DNA of 64,000 nucleotides from Polytrichum commune (Eukaryota; Streptophyta; Polytrichopsida; Polytrichales; Polytrichaceae). Below, one piece after another: positions 23,603-31,758 of this stretch. Each line of letters starts with the position of its first letter. Position 1 is the first letter of the stretch. The notes beneath the pieces were generated by a model. That model saw nothing but the letters and a program-made list of their open reading frames with translations. It ran no database searches and was not told where the DNA came from. The stretch covers positions 25,296,001-25,360,000 of the forward strand of contig OX485804.1 in the NCBI GenBank assembly GCA_950295325.1. Direction: 5' to 3'. A program made the translations under genes and the position numbers.

Positions 23603-24699
23603 CACTCAAAAGACAAAACCCGGCACTACAAGGGTTCTCCGGATGACCATCCCTGTTTGGACTTGATTCTTGCAAATATACCGGAAGGTCTTCCTGTTCC
23701 TGGCATATCAAACCCACCGCCGTCCATTCCCGCTTGGAATCAAGAATCAAAAGAGTGGTTACAACCACTCTTTGACTTTGCCGACGAACATCTGCACGAC
23801 GACGGGGCAATTATTTTGTTTCACCCTTTTCGCATGAGTACGAAGTCCAATATTCTTGGATATTGCAAATCGTATGGTTTTGCAATTCGGAAAGAGTGGT
23901 GGGGAATGAACCGCCTTCATCTTACATCTCCAATAAATCCAGCATCAACTGTAAGATAAAGCTTAAGTCTTCTTTCTGATCACCGCATTCAGTTTCAATT
24001 TCATCCTTGAGGTAGTTCTGAGTGTAGACCCACCTGACTATTATACTCACGCAGTTCTGTTGTTCACTTTGTAAAGTAATATTGATCTTTATGTCTGGTA
24101 CATTATAGACCACGAGGTTCGGTATTTCATTGGCGGTCAGGAGCGTGCCGGGGTCACCTGCATCAAAGTTTTCATTTCGCCATGTCCCTGAATTGGATCC
24201 TTATGGGGTGGATGTTGCACGGGATGATATTCTCCAGAACTTGGTCTCTCGTGAGGACCAACTAACTAATGGATCCACACCATGGCGAGGGCCTCGTGAA
24301 AAGTCCGTGCTTCTAATGCAAATGCTAATTGAAGCATGTAGCTCCCCATGGGATATTATTCTAAACTGCACGGCAGCGACCGGTATGTCTTTGTAATCTT
24401 GCATTTTAGTTGGTTAATTGTTAATATTGTTTTGTTCTACAAAATTCATAGTGGTTTTTGTACTAAGTTTTTCCAACTTCTTTATTTGCAGGATCTTCCA
24501 TTCATGCATGCCGCAATGTGCACCGTCACATTGCGGCATTAGAGGTTGATGTAGATATTTTTGAGGCCGTACTTGCTCCATTGATTATCTCTAGAGCAGC
24601 CTCTGAAGTCACTCTTGAAGACCGTGTCACCAGTGTAGAGGATCCTGAGGGTGAAGATATTCCCGTTGAGAGGATTGTGAAGAGATCTCGGTTTACTAA
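23603..24699 (+). other. Beta-class N4/N6 amino-methyltransferase-like domain of the cargo protein
   Basis: The order catalytic region first, SAM-binding region last, is that of beta-class N4-cytosine/N6-adenine methyltransferases. The catalytic strand reads LDLILANIPEGLP near 23655-23693, where a DPPY- or SPPW-type motif is expected. Further on come GAIILFHPF and YGFAIRKEWWGMNRLHL. After EKSVLLMQMLIEACSS the motif-I strand is IILNCTAATGSS, where an FxGxG-type loop is expected, followed by HRHIAALEVD, which fits the acidic SAM-ribose position. Fold conservation is good but both key motifs are altered, so activity is doubtful. Confidence 0.6.
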
Positions 24700-25085
24700 G
24701 TGAGTATGGTCCACAAATTCTCTTACCAATGTTATGTTTTTTGCTGTCATTTCTTCTAAAGTTGAGTTATGAACATGGTACCATTGGCATTTGCAGATGC
24801 GATAAATTGAGCTATCCTATTCACCGGCCTTTTTTTTGTGACCCTAAATTCTATCCCAGCCCTCCAAAGTCTTGGCAACTTCCTACATATGCAAATGTTA
24901 TTGCTAATCAACTAGCTGGAGGTTCTTATCAGATTTTTACATCTAAATATCATCCGGGAAGAGTTTTAGAGTTTTTGGATATAGAAGCTTTAGAATCAGA
25001 TGGTCAGGCCTCCTCTGATGCATATATTAGTGATTCTAGAATGTCTTCATCATCACGTGATCACAGTGATTCGGATTTGATGTAA

Positions 25086-26642
25086 TAGCTTCATGTGAAT
25101 GTCTGTGTACTATCTAATATACCGGTTTTTCTTCCGTTGGTTTTTCAGTTTGTGCACTCATTCCGCATGAAATTCATTGTATTTGTATTACTTTCGGAAT
25201 TTATGGGATTGCATATATAAAATTGCAGATTTAGGTTAACTTTTGACTTCGTGTTTTCTGATATTGTTCACTTAATTCCATAATCGGCCTATTAGTTCAT
25301 ACCCTTCTCTTTGAAATTTAAGGGTTTCCACTATTCTTCTATTATCGTTTTCATATACTTTTTCAATGCTTGCTTACGATTTTAGGCGAATGTTGGGTTG
25401 AATAATTCACCATCAACCTCACCATTAATGTCACCTCATGAAATTTGGCATTCAAGTGTCTTGACTAATATCTCAGCATTAGTATGTTCCACAATGATAT
25501 GAAGTGCACACCTATATTACACAATGGTCTACAAGTTGACTAAAGTGTACACCAACGACACTTGACATTGGTATGCTCAAGAATATCTTCCCCTTGCATA
25601 CTTCAACGCGGTCTAACAAACTTTTAGTACATATAGATCCATCTCTAGTTAATTCTACTAGAATAATTCAAGGTCTTTGATCTTGATTAAGGTGTTAATT
25701 GGGTTTAGACCAATCATTCACATGTTCTACATGATAATTAGTTTCTTTGCTCTCCCCTTTAGTAGGTGTCAGGAAACTTTAATCCCAATCAAGGATCAAA
25801 CATTATGGCAATACTATGAGTTGAAGGTGACAAAAAGTTTATTGTTTAATATCGCTTAGGTTTTTAATTATTAAGACATAATTTACTTTAGACTCATGAT
25901 CATAGATATACTCCAAATGAGGTTAGAATATGCAATTTTAATGTCAAAAACTTCCAAGTTCACATAGAATTGTGGTCATTGGATTGGATCATAATTTTCC
26001 CATTTGGCTAGCGACTGAGAACCAAGAAAATTTTTATTTCATGTTTCAAAATTGAAGTTGAGATGCAAAGGTTATAATAAGTCAAAGTGAAGAATTTAAT
26101 TTTTTTAAATGATGACTCGAGACCTCCTAGTTGTGTTGAGTGTTAAACCAAGAAGGCTTGTGCTTAAAATATGGACATCATCCTAGGTTTTATGTTCAAC
26201 ACAATTGCTCTTCTTAAATAACCACCTATATTTGAGTGGTATATAGTAAGGTGTTGTTGTCAGAGGAACATGTTGTAAACACTTCCAACATTTTCAGTTT
26301 CTTTAATATTTTCTTTAAGTTTCTTTCAACATTTTAAGTTTATGCTCATATATATATATATACACACACATACAAACGGATGGGTCTTCATGGGCATTAC
26401 GTGTGAGGCCTGCAGCATTGGGGTTTGGAGATTCCCTCACTACAATAGATGGAATCTTACTTGCTAAATTGCTAGAGGTTGTCATGAAATTGTCGTGGTC
26501 AAGTAATATCCTGAACCTCCAAGAAGGTGCAAGCAAATACTATATAGGTTCCTCCACCACGGTTATAGGTTCTTTTTGTCAATAAATATTTCAAAAGTTA
26601 GCTCTACACCACGGCCATAGGGCATGTTTCACCTGACAAAAT
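25086..26642. other. Right subterminal non-coding region of the giant transposon
   Basis: About 1.5 kb of AT-rich sequence between the cargo stop codon and the right inverted repeat. There is a short TA/CA microsatellite near 26347-26372. No gene is recognised. Confidence 0.6.
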
Positions 26643-26714
26643 TTCAATATTCTAGAAAACTTACCGCTCACCGCTCACTGCACACCGCTCACCGCTCGCA
26701 AAATAGCTTTTCCC
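26643..26714 (-). repeat. Right terminal inverted repeat of the giant transposon
   Basis: Read on the minus strand it starts GGGAAAAGCTATTTTGCGAG and carries four GAGCGGT-like units plus a diverged one. It pairs with the left end over about 60 bp. Confidence 0.9.
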
Positions 26715-26724
26715 TCAACTCCGC
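26715..26724 (+). repeat. Right target-site duplication of the giant transposon
   Basis: TCAACTCCGC, identical to 2199-2208. The retroelement frame resumes immediately. Confidence 0.93.
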
Positions 26725-29700
26725 CAGGGTACATTTTTGAAAATGTGCCGTTATTGGGTGATACACGGCACAAAGTGGTGAAGGATGGTGAGTACATTAA
26801 CCAAATTCTGGGTACTCCAACATTTCTGGATGCTGCATCCTTGGGATCCTTTGCTCATCGGCCTCGTTGGTTTTGGACCAATTTGGTATCACCTCAGGTG
26901 CTTTCAGCGGCGATCGCCCGCATTCCCCGCCTTATGAATCGCAAGGTGGATGACATTTTGGATGATCATCGTGTTTCCGTGGCAGTTTCGAAGGATGACA
27001 CCTTGTCATTTGCATTAATTAACAAGGTGGGAATTCCGAGAGGTGCACTACCTACTTTTGGGACATATCCACGGTCTTTCGCATTTCGATCTCGTGGACC
27101 AGGCATGGTTTGGGATTCAAAATCCCAAACTCATGATGAGCCTACGGCAGATGAGCGGGAATGCGCCATGGGTTTTCCTACAGGCACCACGGCTGCTCAT
27201 GGGCTTCAGGAAGGTCAGAGACGTTTCCTATTGGGACAAACTATGGATCTCAATAGCATGGTGTGGATAATTGGAATTTGTCTTGCCGCTCAACAACGTA
27301 TGGATGACCAATTGCTTCCTCTGAGGGCAGAGTACAATGGTCAGGGGGCAATGGAGCCGCAATCCAAGGATCACTTGGAGGTCAATGACACTGAGGAATT
27401 ATTTCCTTTGAAACTTCATATTGCGGAAGAGCTTCGACCCCAACGTGTTTTTTCGGCTTTGGCCCAAGAGTTTGGGAAGTTGGAGGCCCATAAAATGTTT
27501 CCACTTCTATTTCTTGGTGACACTTCATATGTGGGTAGCTATTTAGCTACACAGACTGATTGTAGTGGAAAGGATACGCATTTGGATTCAAGTACAGATG
27601 ATGGGGGCAAAGGTGTTGCCCTCTCTACGGACTAGCAATCACAGGCTGTGCTGGCACCAAATGGCAATCCTTCTATGAAGAAGGAAACCACGGAGTTTGA
27701 CGATTGGCCAATTGAAGTGGGGCCAAAACTTACTGGTGTCGAAGCATGAAAGGTACGGGCATTTATTCGCTCTTACCGTAATTGTTTTGCCTTTAGTCTT
27801 CATGATCTTGAAGGATATAAAGGTAAACCTATTCGTATTCAACTCGAGGACGACCATCCTATTTTCAGACGGCCGTACAGACTTAGTACATCTGAAAGGT
27901 TGGGTGTTCAAACTCGATGTCAAGAATTATTGGCAGCGGAATTGATTGAACTCTCCAATGGAGAGTATGCTTGTGCCATGGTTATGCCTTCAAAGAAAGA
28001 TATCTTTGGCAACTGGACGAAAAAACGGATGTGTGGTGATTATCGTCCAGTCAACCGCAAGACCAAGTCGGATCGATATCCAATGCCGATGCCCGAGGAG
28101 TTGTTTGATGCACTGGGATTTGCTAGAATCTTCAGCGCTCTGGATTTGAGGTCTGGTTATTATCAATTACCTTTGTTTTTGGGTGATCGGGTGAAGACCG
28201 CATTTTGGGGAATTGATAAAGATGGCAAGGATCAACTTTATCATTGGAAATTTTTGCCATTTGGTCTTAAGAATGCACCAGCTGAATTTCAGCGGGTGAT
28301 GGACCAATTATTGGCTGGTTTACCGTTTGCTAGATGTTACATTGATGATGTTATCATCTTTAGTAATAGTTCACATGATCATGTGAGACATTTGCAAGCG
28401 GTATTTGAACGACTACAACGGTGGGGACTCCGTTTACATCATGGCAAATGTAAGTTTTTCCATGATCAATTGCCCTATTTAGGCCACATGATTGTTTCTG
28501 GCGGTCTTGGTGTGCAACAGGCGAAGGTGGATGCTTTGCACAAAATTCCCGCACCTAGTGATGTACCACGACTTCGGGCATTTCTAGGATTGGCAAATTA
28601 TTATAGAAGGTTTGTCAAAAACTTTAGTTTAATTGCCAAACCTCTTACCATTCTCACGGGAAAAGACCAACCATGGATTTGGAGTCGGGAACAATAACAT
28701 ACATTTGATACATTGAAGCAGAGGCTCGGTTCAGCGCCAGTGCTTCGACGCCCGGATGTGTTTAGAGCTTTTCAATTGCACACGGATTGGAGTGCAGTGG
28801 GATTCGGAGCGGTATTGACACAGAAAGATGAAGAGGGAAAAGAATATGTGGTGGCTTATGGATCTAGAAGGAATAATAATGCTGAATCTAATTATTCTTC
28901 TTATGAAGGCGAGGCCTTGGCGGCCATTTGGGCCATTGCACATTTTCGACCTTATTTGTATGGGCAAAAATTTACTTTGGTGACTGATCATCAGCCTTTA
29001 AAATGGCTTATGGAATCAGATAAACTCACTGGAAAACTTGCTAGGTGGGCATTCTTACTTCAAGAATATGACTTTGAAGTTGTTCACCGAGTAGGAATTG
29101 CCAACTTGGATGCAGACGGATTGTCTCGCAATCCAAGTCCTTCAGATGAGGATTTAACTGGAGCCAGGTGGCATGGAGATTGTGATCGTGAGGCAGTGCC
29201 GGGTTGGCATGCTGCCACATATCTCACAATAATGTCGGGATTGGCTGCTGAGATCCTTGTGGAAGAACAAGATGAGGAGGTTGATAAATCTGTTGTTGTT
29301 AGTAATGTGTGGGGAGACCAGACGGTCTTGCACAAACTTCAACAAGGGATATTTCTTCTTAGACTATCTGCTATGGAACGAGATAGAGTTAGTCACCGGA
29401 TAACAAGGTTTCGTTGGGCAAACGGCTTGTTATCTCGTGTGTGGCCAAACAGAACGAGGCGCATCGTTCCAAGGCCAGATCAAAGAGCTTCTTTAGTGCG
29501 GCAAGTGCACGAGGAGCTTGGACATTTTGGAGTGCGAAAGACACACTCTATGTTGCGCAACCAATATTGGTGGACTGGGATGTATCAACAGGTTGCCACT
29601 TATGTTTCTAGGTGTGAAGTATGTGACCGGGTCAGGTCAAGTTTTAATACTTTATCACCTCAACTTCAGCCTTTACCTATTATGGGCTTGGGATATCGTT

Positions 29701-30779
29701 GGTCTTTGGATTTTGCCGGACCGCTTACTATCACTCCCCGTGGGGCAAAGTATGTGCTTGTGATGGTGGAGCATTTTAGTAAGTGGATTGAACTCGTGGT
29801 TCTTCCCCAAAATTCCTCAGAATTGGCGGCTATGGCATTTCTTGATCGAGTTTTGGCACGGTTTGGAGCACCTGCAGAGGTGTTGACGGATCAAGGGAGA
29901 GAATTCCTTGGATCTTTCGAGGCTTTGTATACTAAGGCTTTGATTGATCATCGAACAACTTCCAGAGATCACCCTGAGGTAGATGGCTTAGCTGAACGAG
30001 TTGTTCAGACTGTCAAGCGCGGTTTGCGGAAGTATGGGTTGTTTCATGGCAACCATCGTGATTGGGACATGATGTTACAATGGATAGCAATGGGTTACCG
30101 TTTCAGCAGGCAATCATCTTTGGCATCCTATAGTCATTACCAACTCTTGTATGGACGGGAACCAATTTTACCTAGCTCTGTGCGAGAGAAATTGGCTCCT
30201 GTGGTAGACTTGGTTGATCCAGATGTTTGGGCTCAATGTCTTCATGACCGAGCAAAATTCTTTCAAAAGGCCATGCCTATGGCCATGGAGAACTTAAACA
30301 TAGCTCAACATCGTGATACATTACGGTATGCCCGGATCCGCAGTGGAGCTTATCGACCTCAGGTTCGTAGATTTTCCAAGGGGAATTATGTTTACTTGCA
30401 ACGGGAGGCGCCTACGACATTGGATGTTAAGGCTGGGCGCACAATTTTGCGGGTAAAAGATGTTTTACCAAGTGGTATATTATTGCTTGAAGACAAAGAT
30501 GGACGGGAATGTCGTGAGCATTCAAAGAATTGTGCTCCATGTCACCTTCCCATCGACAGCTCTGTACATCCCGAGTTGGCGGTTGTACCACAGGGTCTGC
30601 CTTGTTATGTGTGTGGAGAGAAGAAAGGAGCTGCAACAATGTTATTGTGCGACCATTGTCAACGTGGATGACACATGGCATGTTTGACACCTCCCCTTTT
30701 GACTCTTCCTTCTGGCAATTGGGTTTGTCCTCGTTGTTGGAAAGCCTCCCACTCCATGGCCGTTGATGGTCATGATTAG
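26725..30779 (+). pseudogene. C-terminal half of C5-methyltransferase, RT, RNase H, integrase and PHD finger (copy A)
   Basis: One frame covers the region. Methyltransferase motif VI (ENV) is at 26739, the motif VIII-like AHRPRWFWTNL near 26850, and motifs IX-X with ECAMGFPTGTT and LLGQTMDLNS near 27160-27260. RT follows, with YIDDVIIF near 28340. RNase H shows TDWSA near 28780, YEGEALAA near 28900 and TDHQPL near 28985. Integrase has HEELGH...CEVC near 29510-29625 and a D-D-E core (DFAG near 29710, TDQGREF near 29885, GLAERV near 29985). The C-terminus is a C4HC3 PHD finger (CYVC, CDHC, HMAC, CPRC; 30604-30740). Stops at 27633, 27747, 28695 and 30669 are all explained by single C-to-T changes on either strand. 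The final stop is TAG at 30777-30779. Confidence 0.92.
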
Positions 30780-31092
30780 GGACTTTGTGGATGTTTGCCA
30801 CATGTCTTAGTGGTGAAGTTGTCATCTAGTTGGTCGGAAGTTTTATGGGATTGAAAATCACATTGGGAGAGTTATCAAAGAATTCAACATAAATTGTTGA
30901 AGGCGATTAAGGATGGGGCTCACATTGCACCCAACCTACAGTTCTTGGGTTACTTCCTCAACCATGAATTTAATTCCTTAGATTACCACTACCCAATTGG
31001 ATATATACAGATGTAGCAACAACTTCATCATGTTCAACACCTCTACCGATGAGTGTGTTTGTTCCTAGCCGATTGGAGGGACTCCTTATCTG
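30780..31092. other. 3' untranslated region of copy A
   Basis: About 310 bases between the end of the polyprotein and the polypurine tract. No coding signal is seen. Confidence 0.6.
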
Positions 31093-31106
31093 CTAGGGGG
31101 GGCACT
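31093..31106 (+). promoter_or_regulatory. Polypurine tract of copy A
   Basis: CTAGGGGGGGCACT directly precedes the TG that begins the 3' LTR, the expected place for plus-strand primer formation. Confidence 0.7.
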
Positions 31107-31645
31107 TGAAGAGGTGGTTGTTTAGCATATTAGTTTGCTATGTTTATTTTGCTAATTGATGTTGATGACGACACTCGATCTGTTGTGTTTAACGATCTTA
31201 GTTTACACGACAGCTGTCACGTGAGTTGACATCGGGGGCTAAGTCACGTCGAATTAGGAGTAAATGGACTCCATTAGGAGTTCATGTGTGTTTGGATGAG
31301 TGATGGACTCCATTGGGAGTCCTAGTTAGTTGTTCATCCACTCCATGGATGAAATCCACATAGGATTGGGGTTATGTGGAGAGGAAGGCATCTTGACTTG
31401 CCATTGTTGTCAAGTCAAGTCTTGTGAGTGTGTTTTGAGAGAGAGAGAGCTTGTTGTTGCTATCTTATGGCTATGGTGTAGTAGATCATGAGTAAAGCCT
31501 TTGCATTCTTTCTCCATCACTTGCACTCTTGGATTCTCCCTTTGTGGAGTGAGAGATAGCTTGACTCTTGTGTGTGAATTTCAAAGTTTCTTGAGCTTTG
31601 TAAGAAGACTTCTTAGTTTCTTGAGCTTGGAGAGAGAAACCCTCA
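31107..31645 (+). repeat. 3' LTR of copy A (539 bp)
   Basis: It starts TGAAGAGGTGGTTG and ends GAAACCCTCA, next to a polypurine tract on the left. Its last 431 bp match 36210-36640 in inverse orientation. Its first 106 bp are repeated identically at 31649-31754, three bases after its end. It contains a GA-rich tract near 31438-31450. Confidence 0.8.
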
Positions 31646-31648
31646 TCT

Positions 31649-31754
31649 TGAAGAGGTGGTTGTTTAGCATATTAGTTTGCTATGTTTATTTTGCTAATTG
31701 ATGTTGATGACGACACTCGATCTGTTGTGTTTAACGATCTTAGTTTACACGACA
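31649..31754 (+). repeat. LTR head fragment (LTR bases 1-106), plus orientation
   Basis: Identical to the start of the 3' LTR of copy A, including the preceding CT. It stops at CACGACA and is followed by four unplaced bases (ACAA) and then inverted methyltransferase sequence. It supplies the part of the LTR missing from the right end of copy B. Confidence 0.85.
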
Positions 31755-31758
31755 ACAA

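Larger units (their letters stand above)
17465..25085 (+). pseudogene. Transposon cargo gene: ParB-like domain, coiled coil and N4/N6 DNA-methyltransferase-like domain
   Basis: Exons with GT-AG borders and matching phases are 17465-18099, 18189-18384, 18516-18624 continued at 19713-19834 after a hAT insertion, 19923-20141, 20294-20529, 21537-22229, 23603-23950, 24110-24382, 24492-24699 and 24797-25085 (TAA). An upstream exon at 7634 is likely. The protein has an acidic head, a ParB-like segment with DGNHRRQAW (17951), a charged coiled coil near 21800-21960, and a C-terminal beta-class amino-methyltransferase fold ending in an acidic Ser-rich tail. Two breaks are visible: the hAT element within an exon, and an apparent one-base frameshift near 21975-21990, after which the neighbouring frame continues to the donor at 22230. 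Conserved splicing and reading frame suggest it was functional until recently. Bacterial and phage proteins joining ParB and methyltransferase domains are the nearest analogy known to me. Confidence 0.75.
2209..26714. mobile_element. Giant Mutator-like DNA transposon (24,506 bp) with methyltransferase-like cargo
   Basis: The ends are inverted copies of each other: both begin GG, share AAGCTATTTTGCGAG, and continue with GAGCGGT-type units. They are flanked by a perfect 10-bp duplication. Inside are a minus-strand transposase gene with a zinc cluster, DDE-type residues and a SWIM finger (2665-6321), and a divergent plus-strand multi-exon cargo gene ending at 25085. Long satellite and degenerate repeat tracts, a solo LTR and a hAT element account for the rest. 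Mutator-like elements are usually a few kb long; about 4 kb of this length is later insertion and about 5 kb is satellite. The transposase and cargo are both broken, so this copy is not autonomous now. Confidence 0.9.
1..31645 (+). mobile_element. Ty3/gypsy-like LTR retrotransposon copy A, encoding a DNA methyltransferase, split by a giant DNA transposon
   Basis: Two blocks (1-2208 and 26725-31645) form one retroelement once the 24.5-kb insertion is set aside. The first block holds the end of gag, the protease and the first half of a C5 methyltransferase. The second holds the rest of the methyltransferase, then reverse transcriptase, RNase H, integrase and a PHD finger, followed by a G-rich polypurine tract and a 539-bp 3' LTR. 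RT before integrase is the Ty3/gypsy order. The 5' LTR and gag start lie left of the window. The coding region carries six nonsense codons and no evident frameshift, so this copy is dead but recently coherent. The methyltransferase between protease and RT is unusual for the superfamily. Confidence 0.9.

Noticed and set aside
2209..26714. Maverick/Polinton or Helitron identity for the giant element
   Set aside because: No DNA polymerase B, integrase of its own, capsid or Rep/helicase is seen; a 10-bp duplication and SWIM transposase fit Mutator-like elements better.
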